A stretch of DNA of 64,000 nucleotides. Origin: an uncultured Spirochaetales bacterium. GTDB taxonomy: Bacteria; Spirochaetota; Spirochaetia; Sphaerochaetales; Sphaerochaetaceae. Position numbers and translations under genes: made by a program. Positions 7,584 through 17,115 of this stretch are shown here, in pieces. How positions within the stretch are numbered: the stretch's first letter is position 1; every line of letters begins with the position of its first letter. Location: assembly GCA_949282255.1 (NCBI GenBank), contig CASDPA010000002.1, forward strand, positions 1 through 64,000, written 5' to 3'. A model generated the notes under the pieces. It was not told the origin of the DNA and did no database searches. It saw nothing but the letters and a program-made list of their open reading frames with translations.

Positions 7584-8230
7584 TACAAACTCCCCATCCG
7601 ATAACGTATCGTTATCGTTCCTGTCCCTGTCACTTTGAGTATGTTCTCACCTTCCACAAGCCTTATATCAGGACTTGTGAACTCCTGTTCCTGTGGACTG
7701 ATTATAGTCTTATCATTGAACAACAGATTCATCACCGATGTAGTCTTGATAATCGGATTCACAGGCTTCCTGTTGTTAATCAACCTCAGTGTTACCGATT
7801 CCGTGACATCTTTTTTTATAAGCGTCTCATCTTTGAAATACTTGTAAGGGTCTGCCGTGATATCGAATGTCATCGACCCAATCACTTTGTCCGTCTTCCA
7901 CTTGTCGATTGAAACCCTTCCGACATAATACCAATCCGAATCATCATCAAAGACTATGTTGAATCTCCGTCCATGAAGTAGGTTTTGACACTTGCTGAAA
8001 ACATCCCAGAAATATTTTCTCTCTGTCAACGAGATGAATGTGAGGGAGATGTCCCTGTTTTCATAGAAGACATCTCCGAACACTTCCGTTAAATCAATAG
8101 AACCATCTCCACCTTCGATGTCCACATAGTTGTCTTTAACCTGTGGAGCGGAAATATCACGGGAACTCAAAATCAATCCTAAATCCTTATAGCTGTCTAT
8201 AAGACCGAATCTCACATTATGTAATGGCAT
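7583..8230 (-). CDS. Distal tail protein (Dit-like)
   Basis: A 215-aa protein between tape measure and hub, where Dit proteins lie. Start ATG 8230 overlaps the tape measure stop (TGATG) and has GGGGGA upstream; the TTG at 8233 is less likely. The central motif RRFNIVFDDDSDWYYVGRVS followed by GSMTFDITADPYKY is typical of the Dit/tail protein N-terminal beta-barrel family. It should form the ring joining tail tube to hub. Confidence 0.85.
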   Translation of the reverse strand: MPLHNVRFGLIDSYKDLGLILSSRDISAPQVKDNYVDIEGGDGSIDLTEVFGDVFYENRDISLTFISLTERKYFWDVFSKCQNLLHGRRFNIVFDDDSDWYYVGRVSIDKWKTDKVIGSMTFDITADPYKYFKDETLIKKDVTESVTLRLINNRKPVNPIIKTTSVMNLLFNDKTIISPQEQEFTSPDIRLVEGENILKVTGTGTITIRYRMGSL

Positions 8231-11200
8231 CAAATCCCCCTTCCTCTGAGTCTTGAGGCATTTCCGAGTTCGTTGTTGACATATGGAGATATGACTCTCG
8301 CAACAACCTGTCCATCAATCACAATCTGCTGATTTCCCTGACGGATGTAATTGAAGAAGTCCGCAACCATCTGTCTGAACTGATTGATTTCCACTCTTAA
8401 CGAATCATCATTCCTTTCAGAGTTGGAAACAGCAGGAGCAAGAGCTTTTGCAAGTCCTCCAACCCATTCGGTGTTTCTCTCAAGTGGAACAATCGCCTCA
8501 GCACCATCCTCACCAATCAATGCGTGTGTAGCCTTATCGACAATTCCACCTTCTGCCAATGCTGGTACATATTGCTGTTCATTGATTGCCGCAGTCTGTA
8601 TACCAGCCGTAGTAGCTATAGCCGCAGTGAGTCCCAATGCAACAGGCCAGAAATTTTCGGAGAATGCCCTCATTGTCGCACTTGCCGCATCAATCCAGAC
8701 CTGAGCTATCTTATTGGCTTTCTCCGACTCGAACTGTTTCTTACCCAGTTCATCTTTCTTCTGCTGTAATTCGTTCTCTTTAGCGATTTCCTCATCCGCT
8801 AATTGGTCTTTGAGGTTATCGAGAGACTTCTCATTGTTTTTAAGAGCCGTGATGTATTCTTTATAGGAAATCTCCCCATCATAAAGCTGTTCTTTTAAAG
8901 CTTCGTTCTCTCCATCAAGACGTTCTTCTTCATCCTTTATCTTCTGTTCATTTAGTTTTTTTAATTCCTCGTATTCGCTTTCGAGAATGGCTATCTCATT
9001 CTCCAATGCCTGATTCTGCAAATCATGTATAGCGTTGACTAAATCAAGCATTGTGCTTGTTACGGTCGTTGCAAGTGAAAGAAACTTATCAATCACATCC
9101 TGATAAGTATCTTTTACCTCAAAACCTTCTTCACCAAGAGCATTTATCTTATTCAGTAAATCGGTAAGCAGTGGAGAACCTTCTTTAACACCTACCTCTA
9201 TAAGCTCTTCTATAGCTCTTTTGTAGATTCTCGCCTTCTCAGCATTGGTTTCAAAAGTTTCACCCCATATGGCACTTTTTGTGTTTACATTGGCTATATC
9301 CTCGGATAAGCCTTTCATGATTTCTTCAATCGGATTTTCCGCAATGGAGTTGATTTCATCCATTTCGATATTCAATGCCGCCAACTTAGCGATGATGTTT
9401 TCAACTGCCGCAGAACCTCGTTTGAATCCGCTCTCAAACAAATCCTGTAAAGCGTTCTTGTAGATATTCGCTTTCTCTCCGCTGAGGTCGAAAGAATCAC
9501 CCACCACGGTAGCCATCTGCTCTGCCGCCTGAATCTGACGCTCCATGCTCTGTAAAATCAAATCCGAATCACTGTATTCAACACTTGGTACACCTATATT
9601 TCTAACAGCATTATTGACAGCTTTTACCAGATTATCGCCATATTCCTCACCTGTCTTTTTTCCAGACTCAGAAACATCTGTTTCCAGTTCTGAGACTACA
9701 TCCATGATGGAATTGTAAAGGTCACTGTTTCCAAGCTTGAGAAAATCGACATTTACAAGTCCCTTGTTGACAGCCTCCGCAATTGAAAGTATTGAACTTT
9801 CCATCTCGTGAATCTGAGATGTTACATCCTTCTCTGCTTCGACATAGTTCTTATAGAATCCTTCGATTATTGGATATAGTTCTTCTTCTGTTCTTCTGAA
9901 ATTACTTTCAATCGCATTTATGTACTGCTTATAGTATTCATATTCGGCACTTCCGAAATCAAAGCGTGCCATCTGGTCTCGGGCATATTCCACCTCATCC
10001 AATATACCGTCAATTCCCAGAGGATTTTCTTTGAGGAAAAACATTGCATCCAATGCACCTTCTGCACCTTCTGCTTTGACTCTTGAATCTTCAATATTCT
10101 TGGTCAATTCCGAATATGCATCAGCTAATGCAAGTACCTGCTCTGAGGCTTCCAGTCGGTAAAGACTCAAACGCTGTTCATATAATTTTCTCTCTTCTTC
10201 TGAAAGTTCTCCAACATCACCAGAAAGTGCATTAACTGCATCCTGATACTTCCTGCTTATGGATTCAAGATTTGCCGTTGCATCCGTTAAATCTCTCGTA
10301 GAATCGTGTGCGTTACTGAGTATTACGACGAGTCCAGTCAAAGCCGCTACAAACAACCCTACTGGATTAGCACCCATTGCTATGTTAAGTAAGCTTTGAG
10401 CAGTTGTGAGATTTTTAACCCAAGTGGTGACAGTCTGTAATATTTTGAGTCCACCAGCGACAGCGATATATGCACCGACTGTCTTTATTGCAGTCTCAAA
10501 AATGTCTATCAAAAGACTCATTGCATCATGATTGCTGTTAATCCAGTCAACCAACTCGCTCATTTTTGAGCTAAGCTCCTGCATGATGGGTAATAATGCA
10601 TTGAGTATAGGCTCTCCCAATACGGCTTTGAGCTGTAACCAAGAATCTGCCAAGTTCCCAGTCTGGTTAGCATATTCCCCAGATTCCCTTGCCGCCTGAC
10701 CTGTCGCACCTGCCATGTCGTAGATGTAAGATGCAATGTCAAGCATCACCATCTGCTTCTGTGCCTCTGTTAGCGTAATGTACTTCTGTCCATACATCTC
10801 AAGAGCCTTTGTGTTACGCTGTGTTTCTGATGTGAAAAGACCAATCATATCACCAGCTTCCACATTGCCTCTGATGAATGACCTCAGTCTCATATCAGCG
10901 TCTTCAAGACTCATATCGTAATAAGCCGCCGCATCTGCCGCCAGATTGAGATATCTCTCCGTTTCGCTCAATGCCCTGTTTGCATCAAGTCCTGCCCCTT
11001 TGAACTGAGAGAAAGCCTTCGTACCTGCAACCCTGAGCCTTGTAGCCATTACACCAGTTGCGTTTGCAACTCTCTGGAACATCGTCTGAGCGGCTTCCCC
11101 TACCTGTGCGAATGTAGCCTCGAATTGTGCATTGCTTGCGTTCACCTGTGCTGTCGCAGATACAAGTTCTTTTGTGAAATTGATTATGGCTCTTGCTGAT

Positions 11201-11355
11201 AACGCACTAGCTATAATACCGCCCAATCTCTGAAAAGACTGAGACATCTTATCCGTAGTGGAATCGGTTTGAGATTCCACATGTTTCAAATCATTATTGA
11301 ACTGTGACGCACCTACTAATTTAAGTACGCCCTGTATTGTGAAAACATCATTCAT
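8230..11355 (-). CDS. Tail tape measure protein
   Basis: At 1041 aa this is the longest gene of the prophage, as expected of the protein that sets tail length. It has an N-terminal phage tail tape-measure region (residues ~1-270, including GNVEAGDMIGLFTSETQRN), hydrophobic stretches around residues 290-345 and near 930, and a long charged coiled coil around 780-890. The C-terminus contains LAEGGIVDKATHALIGEDGAEAI split over a Gly-rich turn, common in tape measures. It overlaps both the chaperone gene and Dit. Confidence 0.95.
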   Translation of the reverse strand: MNDVFTIQGVLKLVGASQFNNDLKHVESQTDSTTDKMSQSFQRLGGIIASALSARAIINFTKELVSATAQVNASNAQFEATFAQVGEAAQTMFQRVANATGVMATRLRVAGTKAFSQFKGAGLDANRALSETERYLNLAADAAAYYDMSLEDADMRLRSFIRGNVEAGDMIGLFTSETQRNTKALEMYGQKYITLTEAQKQMVMLDIASYIYDMAGATGQAARESGEYANQTGNLADSWLQLKAVLGEPILNALLPIMQELSSKMSELVDWINSNHDAMSLLIDIFETAIKTVGAYIAVAGGLKILQTVTTWVKNLTTAQSLLNIAMGANPVGLFVAALTGLVVILSNAHDSTRDLTDATANLESISRKYQDAVNALSGDVGELSEEERKLYEQRLSLYRLEASEQVLALADAYSELTKNIEDSRVKAEGAEGALDAMFFLKENPLGIDGILDEVEYARDQMARFDFGSAEYEYYKQYINAIESNFRRTEEELYPIIEGFYKNYVEAEKDVTSQIHEMESSILSIAEAVNKGLVNVDFLKLGNSDLYNSIMDVVSELETDVSESGKKTGEEYGDNLVKAVNNAVRNIGVPSVEYSDSDLILQSMERQIQAAEQMATVVGDSFDLSGEKANIYKNALQDLFESGFKRGSAAVENIIAKLAALNIEMDEINSIAENPIEEIMKGLSEDIANVNTKSAIWGETFETNAEKARIYKRAIEELIEVGVKEGSPLLTDLLNKINALGEEGFEVKDTYQDVIDKFLSLATTVTSTMLDLVNAIHDLQNQALENEIAILESEYEELKKLNEQKIKDEEERLDGENEALKEQLYDGEISYKEYITALKNNEKSLDNLKDQLADEEIAKENELQQKKDELGKKQFESEKANKIAQVWIDAASATMRAFSENFWPVALGLTAAIATTAGIQTAAINEQQYVPALAEGGIVDKATHALIGEDGAEAIVPLERNTEWVGGLAKALAPAVSNSERNDDSLRVEINQFRQMVADFFNYIRQGNQQIVIDGQVVARVISPYVNNELGNASRLRGRGI

Positions 11356-11688
11356 GTGTACTTTCCTTAAATTCGAATTGCGTCAACATATCTCTTGATG
11401 ATTCGATTATCGCCTTGAGTTCTTCATCTGATAGTTTCTTGTTCGATGGATGTTTTGATTTCTGGAAAACCATCTCCTTGAAATCGTTGAAAGAGTGTTT
11501 GAAATCCTTATTCAGCCAGAACTCATATAACATGGAGTCCTGACAGATATCCCAGAACTCATGTATGAATCTAGACAACTCCCCAGAACCGATGTATCCA
11601 TCTAATAAAAAATCGGGACATGAATAGCGACTAACCATCATGTCCCAGAACTTGACATCCCCTATTTGAAGAATTTCAAGGCAACCTT
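11348..11688 (-). CDS. Tail assembly chaperone, frameshift extension (GT part)
   Basis: The annotated-looking ATG at 11641 has no ribosome binding site, and the frame stays open upstream to the slippery site at 11689-11695. A -1 shift there gives ...KDFF followed by QGCLEILQIGDVKFWDMM and the rest, continuous with no stop. The product resembles gpT-type extensions, which recruit tail tube protein to the tape measure. The last codons overlap the tape measure start. Confidence 0.75.
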
Positions 11689-12039
11689 GAAAAAATCCTT
11701 GAATTCCTGCTTGGAGATTATATCCGCTATGATATTGGCGAAATCAGCCATCGACATTTCCATAAGCTCTTTCATACCGACATCATCATCCTTTATTACG
11801 GAAGCGACAAAGGTGTAAATCTCCCTTTCACAAGATGGAATGTTGGAGATTATGATTGAGGCTATTTCAAAAACAGTGTTGACTCCAAGTAAAGCATCAA
11901 GATTCTTCTTATCCTTGCAGGTATCCGCAAGCTCGACTGAATTGTTGAAAGCTTCTTTAAACTCTTTGATTCCAATCTTTCTCAGTATTCCGCAAATCGG
12001 GAAAATATCCTTGCTTGTAAGCGTCCTAAGCTCCATCAT
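11662..12039 (-). CDS. Tail assembly chaperone (G-like)
   Basis: A 125-aa acidic helical protein between major tail protein and tape measure, the invariant place of G/GT chaperones. AGGAGG precedes tandem ATGs (12039/12036). Its zero frame ends soon after a canonical slippery heptamer, so two products are expected: this protein and a longer G-T fusion ending at 11348. Confidence 0.8.
   Translation of the reverse strand: MMELRTLTSKDIFPICGILRKIGIKEFKEAFNNSVELADTCKDKKNLDALLGVNTVFEIASIIISNIPSCEREIYTFVASVIKDDDVGMKELMEMSMADFANIIADIISKQEFKDFFKVALKFFK
11689..11695 (-). promoter_or_regulatory. Programmed -1 ribosomal frameshift site
   Basis: The minus strand reads GAT TTT TTC AAG in the zero frame, giving the heptamer T TTT TTC, a proper X XXY YYZ slippery sequence. 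A one-base backward slip enters the open frame that continues to 11348. Confidence 0.8.
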
Positions 12040-12662
12040 GCATCCTCCTTATCGGTATCATTCAACGTCTGCACCTGTGGAGTCGGATAAAGGATGTGAT
12101 ATGGTAATCTGTCATGGTCTCCTTCAAGAGATGCGACACACTCAAACGTAGCTGTCGATACTGATGCACTCTTGTTCTGAGGATTGATTGAGAATCCACC
12201 TGATACAAGTGCAAGCTCGAAAATGATTATGATTGGAGTGCCATCAATCTTCTTACCGACATAGGCAAGATTCTCAATGTAATCACCATCGGAAATCCTG
12301 TTCTTACTTGTGATTTCCGTATATCCCTCATATGTTTCGCTTTCCGCTTCTTTTCCGACCACAAGAGCCTTGATGATGTCTGGTTTGATTTCGATGAGAT
12401 TGATTTCCATCGTAGCCGTCTCACCTGTCTTGAGGTCTGAAAGACTCTTGACCTTGACCAGCTTTCCATCGATTTCAAGGTCTGTTAACTCTGGTGTGAT
12501 GTTTATCGCAAATCCACCTGATGTAGCTCCGATAAGGGACTCTGCAAAATTCCATTTACCAGTGGTAAGTTTCAATCCTTTATGGATTGTACCTGCTCCG
12601 AATAATATGTTTTTCGGTGTATCAGCGGTAATACCGCTTGATTTCAATTCTTCATATGCCAT
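12036..12662 (-). CDS. Major tail protein
   Basis: A 208-aa protein with the pattern of phage tail tube subunits: an early NILFGAGTIHKGL segment, LIGATSGGFAINITPEL, then a beta-rich core and ISDGDYIENLAYVGKKIDG. It lies between the tail completion protein and the chaperone pair. The DFTD-like opening and GG(F) loops match tube proteins seen in siphoviruses. It should polymerise into the tail tube. Confidence 0.85.
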   Translation of the reverse strand: MAYEELKSSGITADTPKNILFGAGTIHKGLKLTTGKWNFAESLIGATSGGFAINITPELTDLEIDGKLVKVKSLSDLKTGETATMEINLIEIKPDIIKALVVGKEAESETYEGYTEITSKNRISDGDYIENLAYVGKKIDGTPIIIIFELALVSGGFSINPQNKSASVSTATFECVASLEGDHDRLPYHILYPTPQVQTLNDTDKEDA

Positions 12663-13031
12663 TTATTCATTTCTCCATATGTGTACTTCGAACACTATCT
12701 GAATACGCTTCAACTCCGAATCCTCAACGGGAATGGGAGTTGAATTACTATACATAATCAATACCCCGTAACCGTCCACCATGCCTGTGAAATGTCTGAA
12801 TTTATTAGCAAGCTTCTGTTTGATTGTCTCCAACTCCATCCAGCTCCCTTTAGTCCAGCCATTAAGATTGAATGTGACACGCATCTCACCGCTCTCAGTA
12901 GCTTCTTGACTCTCAATATAATCACCAACGAAATATGGGTATGAAACTTTGCCATTTTTACGCATAAAGGAATAATTAATCCCAATATCCAAAAAAGCAT
13001 GGTTTAAATAAGCTAGAATCTCATCATTCAT
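12663..13031 (-). CDS. Tail completion/terminator-like protein
   Basis: A 122-aa protein immediately upstream of the major tail protein. It has the layout of tail terminator or minor capsid proteins (MRVTFNLNGWTKGSWMELET, then LKRIQIVFEVHIWRNE at the end). Such proteins cap the tail tube and contact the head. Function is inferred from position and general pattern. Confidence 0.65.
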   Translation of the reverse strand: MNDEILAYLNHAFLDIGINYSFMRKNGKVSYPYFVGDYIESQEATESGEMRVTFNLNGWTKGSWMELETIKQKLANKFRHFTGMVDGYGVLIMYSNSTPIPVEDSELKRIQIVFEVHIWRNE

Positions 13032-13546
13032 ATCTCAATCTCCATATTCCTTAGAAGGTATCTGATTCTGTTGACAATCTTTTGTTCTTTCTCGTTGAAT
13101 GCTCTGAAAATCGGTCTGTTTGGTGTCTTACCATTGGTGTAATACGCTTCAAGCCCCTTGCTCCTCAGAATAGCCATAATCTTTACCGCTTCCTCTTTGG
13201 TGTAATATCGCTTGGGACTTTCAGATGCATATGTACCATCAGAACCTTTGACATATACCCAATAGCCTTTTCTTCCATTACCATCTAACGCATATTCGCC
13301 AGTACCGAACTCCTCCCATACCGCATTCTGCAAGTCTGAGCCGATATAAGCTGTTTTTACATTGGTATCGACAACGTGATGATAAGACCCCTTGGTCTGT
13401 CCCGTATCAACTCTTGAAAGTTCTGAAATCTTCCCTTCCAACTCTCCTGCCGATTCCTCAAGCCACTTGTTTATAGCTCTGTCAACTTCCTTGGTGAAAG
13501 AACTCAACTTGCTTTTAAAAGTAATCCGACAACCATCAACTACCAT
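13028..13546 (-). CDS. HK97 gp10-like head-tail component
   Basis: A 172-aa protein. The ATG at 13546 is chosen because the longer frame to 13618 would overlap the previous gene by more than 80 bp. The motif RVDTGQTKGSYHHVV followed by GSDLQNAVWEEFGTGEYA is the typical DTG...WEEFGTG signature of gp10-family connector proteins. An insert of about 50 residues (GYWVYVKGSDGTYASESPKR) is longer than usual. The C-terminal PNRPIFRAFNEKE is the expected ending. Confidence 0.85.
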   Translation of the reverse strand: MVVDGCRITFKSKLSSFTKEVDRAINKWLEESAGELEGKISELSRVDTGQTKGSYHHVVDTNVKTAYIGSDLQNAVWEEFGTGEYALDGNGRKGYWVYVKGSDGTYASESPKRYYTKEEAVKIMAILRSKGLEAYYTNGKTPNRPIFRAFNEKEQKIVNRIRYLLRNMEIEI

Positions 13547-13871
13547 ACTGTTCAACCCTTTTGAGAAAGATTTCAAAATGATATCCAAACCCCACAGGCT
13601 CATCGAAATAGACCACATCGTACGCAGATTCTTTTATTGATAATCGTGTGACCTTGCTTCTATCGATGTTGAACGTATCGCAGATGAAAACATGTGTAAC
13701 TTCCTCCATCTTCGTTCTATACTTTTCATACGAACTGTTACCAGATGAAAGGTCGAGAAAACCAATATGTTTTGCAACTGTTTTCAACGATTCAACATCT
13801 TCGCCTATTTCATTTTTGGATACTGTCATAGCCTGAAATTCGGCTATGACATTCCCACCTATCTTCTTCAT
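13536..13871 (-). CDS. Head closure-like protein
   Basis: A 111-aa beta-rich protein between the head-tail connector and the gp10-like gene, where head closure (stopper) proteins lie. FICDTFNIDRSKVTRLSI and YDVVYFDEPVGFGYHFEIFL fit the small barrel of this group. It overlaps both neighbours by a few bases, so the three are co-translated. Confidence 0.65.
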   Translation of the reverse strand: MKKIGGNVIAEFQAMTVSKNEIGEDVESLKTVAKHIGFLDLSSGNSSYEKYRTKMEEVTHVFICDTFNIDRSKVTRLSIKESAYDVVYFDEPVGFGYHFEIFLKRVEQYGS

Positions 13872-14392
13872 CTCTTCATCTTCCTGTACGGCTTCAAAAA
13901 TGAAGTCAATTTAATCGGATACCCCATGATTGTATTAGATGCTCCATGAGTTACATACGATACGCTGTGACGGGATATCGACTCGCTAGCCACATCCTCT
14001 CTACCGACACTCGCAATATCGTATGTAATCATGGACAACGCACCCATCATCACATCATCGGGGTATTTGACAAGTCCAACTGTTCCATCACCATCCATGC
14101 ATTCAGGAGACACCCTATAAGTACATGATTCAAGTTTTTCAACTATCACATAGAGTCCATCCGAATACTTCATATGGAAAAATTCAACAGTGTCATCAAC
14201 TCTGAAAACGTCATTCTCAGTTATGAGGATTCCATTTTCAATGTGCATTTTCTGAACGGTGTCGAGTTTTACAAAATTATTGTTAGTGTAAGCCCTGATG
14301 GACTGTTCAACTCCGTTGAGCCTCATCATCAATTTGAGGTCGTCCTCGTCCGTGTCAATGAGCTTACGTAGGTCGGAAACACTCATCAGCAT
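13868..14392 (-). CDS. Head-tail connector-like protein
   Basis: A 174-aa protein right after the major capsid gene. Its start ISDLRKLI-type helix and LMMRLNGVEQSIRAYTNNN match the helical N-terminus of gp6-like adaptors that dock under the portal. A middle beta-hairpin insertion (residues ~50-100) makes it longer than the common ~100 aa form. GGAG lies nine bases before the ATG, inside the end of the capsid gene region. Confidence 0.7.
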   Translation of the reverse strand: MLMSVSDLRKLIDTDEDDLKLMMRLNGVEQSIRAYTNNNFVKLDTVQKMHIENGILITENDVFRVDDTVEFFHMKYSDGLYVIVEKLESCTYRVSPECMDGDGTVGLVKYPDDVMMGALSMITYDIASVGREDVASESISRHSVSYVTHGASNTIMGYPIKLTSFLKPYRKMKR

Positions 14393-14396
14393 AGGT

Positions 14397-15506
14397 TCAA
14401 GCTCCTTCGGTTACAGAAACTTCAACTTTCTTTGTTGCCTTGGTTTTGCCATCCGCCTGAGCTTCAACTGTTACAGTTGTCTTTCCAACATCAACGCCTG
14501 TAATCTTCTTACTTGACTTATCAACACTTGCAATGTCTACATTCTCGGAAGTCATAGAGAAATCAGATGCATCTGTCTCAATTGTCAGAGCATCAGACTG
14601 TGTTCCTTTCTGGACGGATACAGTCTCAGGTGACACTGTAAGCTGTGTAACTCCATCTCCGAACTTTCCAATCACAACCTTGGTTTCATCAGTGAGAGCC
14701 GTAACATACATCTTATCTACTGTGATTTCAGTCGTTCTCGTTCTTGACTTTCTTTCGGTCTCAACATTAGTGTCACGCTTGATGAAGATTGTGATAGCGG
14801 CTTCCTTGGTCATCGTCTGTTCATCGTCAATCGCAAGCATGACAATCGGATTATAGAAATATCCCCCTTCGTGCTTGACCTTTCTCGAACTTACAAGTTT
14901 GACACCCGCAATCTTACCGAACTCTCCAGACACCATCACGTTGTCTTTGTATTTATCAGCAGAAAGAAAATTCACATCTTTTCTGAGCTGAGTCTTCTGA
15001 TTTGGATGTACGAACATGACCTTTTCTGTCTCTCCATCTTTTTCTTCTTTGAAAAGGTCAACTACGTCAACAATGCCGTTGTAACTAATGATGTCGTTAG
15101 TTACAAAAATTCTCTTGGCTGTATAAAGCTCGTCCAGAACGTCATTATCCATCTTCTGAGCAATCGATGCCGCCAACTGTCTGTTGATTTCACCAATAGG
15201 GTCGCCATGAGCGGAAAGAACAGATTCATCAGAAATCGGAACTCCTTTTGCAGATTTCTTGATGGTGTATTTCACGCTCGTAGCGTTAAGTTCGGACATC
15301 GGGATTTCCTCACCCTCACCCACTTCGACGGCATCTCCAATGTAACCGTATCTTGTTACGGTCATACTATCACCCTCTTCCCCTTTGAGCGTTGTATCTA
15401 TTTTTGCATAAGGAGAAGCGACAATCTTCGCTTCAACAATTGCCTCAATCATATCGCTCATCACTTCTGGATTAATGAGCATACTCAATCTTGTTAGTTT
15501 ATCCAT
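14397..15506 (-). CDS. Major capsid protein with C-terminal Ig-like domain
   Basis: A 369-aa protein. Residues 1-285 look like an HK97-fold capsid protein of the N4gp56/SPP1-like type (TRYGYIGDAVEVGEGEEIPM, then KKSAKGVPISDESVLSA and VMFVHPNQKTQLRK). Residues ~286-369 are a separate bacterial Ig-like (Big_2 type) domain (LTVSPETVSVQKG ... KKITGVDVGKTTVTVEA). Such domains decorate capsid surfaces and may bind carbohydrates. The start overlaps the scaffold stop (TAATG). Confidence 0.9.
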   Translation of the reverse strand: MDKLTRLSMLINPEVMSDMIEAIVEAKIVASPYAKIDTTLKGEEGDSMTVTRYGYIGDAVEVGEGEEIPMSELNATSVKYTIKKSAKGVPISDESVLSAHGDPIGEINRQLAASIAQKMDNDVLDELYTAKRIFVTNDIISYNGIVDVVDLFKEEKDGETEKVMFVHPNQKTQLRKDVNFLSADKYKDNVMVSGEFGKIAGVKLVSSRKVKHEGGYFYNPIVMLAIDDEQTMTKEAAITIFIKRDTNVETERKSRTRTTEITVDKMYVTALTDETKVVIGKFGDGVTQLTVSPETVSVQKGTQSDALTIETDASDFSMTSENVDIASVDKSSKKITGVDVGKTTVTVEAQADGKTKATKKVEVSVTEGA

Positions 15507-16141
15507 TATTTTAACTCCTCGCTGTTATCTTCAACATTCCTTCCTGAAAGAGCTTCATAAAGCTCTTTATCTTTCGAATAGAGTTCAATCCGTTCCTTGT
15601 AACTCATCTTTCTAAACTGCTCTTTTGTAATCTTGTCATTATTACCGAGAGTCTCATTACCCGAATCGAGTTTCTTGACGTTCACGGTCGGTTTGGCCTT
15701 ATTCTCAGCCTCAAACTGAGAAGGATGTTCTGCTTTAAGGTCTTTAATAAGGTTATCGATATTTTCAATCTTCCCCTTATCATCGAGCTTGATTTCACTC
15801 TTCTGTCTGAGCTTGTAACTCATGTAATCAATGTCCGTAGCCTTGGCTTCCATAAGAGCGGTGTTGATTGCAGAATCAAGCTTGGTCTTCTCAAGCTCCG
15901 CATTAAGGTTTTTAACGGTATCCTCATACTCACCGATTCTCTTCTGCATCTCTTCCGTCTTATCATTCTTCTTCATTTCATCGATAAGCTTGTTGGCATT
16001 ATCAACCTGCTCTTTGAGCTTCTGGTATCTTATGTCCATGTTCTGCTCTGTCGTAAAATGATTCTCCTTCATTGCCGCAACGATTTTGGCAATGACATCC
16101 TCCGACACACCCTGTGCCGCCAATAACTCTTCGAAAGTCAT
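15506..16141 (-). CDS. Capsid scaffold protein (GP20-like)
   Basis: A 211-aa highly charged protein dominated by a coiled coil (residues ~30-90, QKLKEQVDNANKLIDEMKKN), followed by a helical core (DSAINTALMEAKATDIDYMS) and an unstructured C-terminus. This is the layout of phage minor structural GP20-type scaffolds, placed directly before the capsid gene. It should template procapsid assembly and then leave. The gene starts after an intrinsic terminator at 16211-16245. Confidence 0.85.
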   Translation of the reverse strand: MTFEELLAAQGVSEDVIAKIVAAMKENHFTTEQNMDIRYQKLKEQVDNANKLIDEMKKNDKTEEMQKRIGEYEDTVKNLNAELEKTKLDSAINTALMEAKATDIDYMSYKLRQKSEIKLDDKGKIENIDNLIKDLKAEHPSQFEAENKAKPTVNVKKLDSGNETLGNNDKITKEQFRKMSYKERIELYSKDKELYEALSGRNVEDNSEELK

Positions 16142-16210
16142 CTTTTATTTCTCCTATGATTTTTACGGCTTTCATGCCGCTTGTATGAAATCCAGTACCT
16201 CTGGAAAGGT

Positions 16211-16245
16211 ATAAAAAAGGCAAAGAACTAAATGTCCTTCGCCTT
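16211..16245 (-). terminator. Intrinsic terminator between MuF-like and scaffold genes
   Basis: In the minus-strand RNA 16234-16245 pairs with 16217-16228, giving 12 bp with two G-U pairs and a short loop, followed by six U. It overlaps the end of the MuF-like gene. It should reduce, or conditionally block, transcription into the capsid genes unless antiterminated, or trim the message. Confidence 0.65.
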
Positions 16246-17115
16246 TGTTTTAAATTCGTTAAAATTTCGTGCTTCTATGAATCCGTCACCATCATCTTTC
16301 AAAGTCCATTCCGCACGTTGTAATAATCGGCAACGACAGTTGACATCCTCGCTTGCCACTCCGAATCCCGATGGATAGAGTGTCCTGTGTCCGTTCACTT
16401 CAAAATACTCTTCAATCCGTTTGATTTGATTGTGAAGTTCCGAATGACTCGGCCTGATTCTCCCATCAAGAATACCACACCACTGTTTGAATATATCAGC
16501 CCCACGCTTCTTGGCATCCATCTGTGCTTGATATGTAGCCTCGTTCACTATCCTCTGTCCCTCTGTCCTTGCAATCCTGTAAGCATTGTACCTTCCAGTA
16601 TTCATCTTGAGGTCAATGGATGTTGCTACCTGAGCATACATTTTTCCCGTAGCTATAGACCTGGATATTTCATCTCGCACTGTCCGTTTGAGTTTATCCA
16701 AGCTTATACCTAACGAGTCGTAAAGCGATTTTGAAAGCTTGGAATCAATCGTTATAGCTTTGACCATTTTTTCAGGGTCTATAGGCATTATGAGAGGTAC
16801 ACCTTGTCCTTGCATATCATAAAAAGCACCAAGATAGCCGTTTTCATAACATCTTGTGCGATAATCCTCTATGCTCTGATATACACCGTTATGGATTCTC
16901 TCAAGAGTGTCATCAATCTGCTTTTTCAAAGCCCTCTGCCACTTCGCCTGATATATCTTTGATGGAAGTCCCGTCTTTTCAAAATCCTTCATCAACTTCT
17001 CTATCCGTGCCTGTATATTCTTACTTGCCTCACGATATATCATCTCAAGATATTCAAGTATCTTCTTCTCCTCTCCGAGCTGATATGTCATCAATTCCTT
17101 CTGTCGTTTCGTCAT
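16228..17115 (-). CDS. MuF-like minor head protein
   Basis: A 295-aa protein overlapping the portal gene by about 60 bp. The C-terminal half has the Mu gpF signature: YRIARTEGQRIVNEATYQAQ, then WCGILDGRIRPSHSELH and ASEDVNCRCRLL. The start is ATG 17115, with GGGG seven bases upstream. MuF proteins bind the portal inside the capsid and are probably ejected with DNA. The usual toxin or peptidase C-terminal fusion is absent here. Confidence 0.9.
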   Translation of the reverse strand: MTKRQKELMTYQLGEEKKILEYLEMIYREASKNIQARIEKLMKDFEKTGLPSKIYQAKWQRALKKQIDDTLERIHNGVYQSIEDYRTRCYENGYLGAFYDMQGQGVPLIMPIDPEKMVKAITIDSKLSKSLYDSLGISLDKLKRTVRDEISRSIATGKMYAQVATSIDLKMNTGRYNAYRIARTEGQRIVNEATYQAQMDAKKRGADIFKQWCGILDGRIRPSHSELHNQIKRIEEYFEVNGHRTLYPSGFGVASEDVNCRCRLLQRAEWTLKDDGDGFIEARNFNEFKTKAKDI

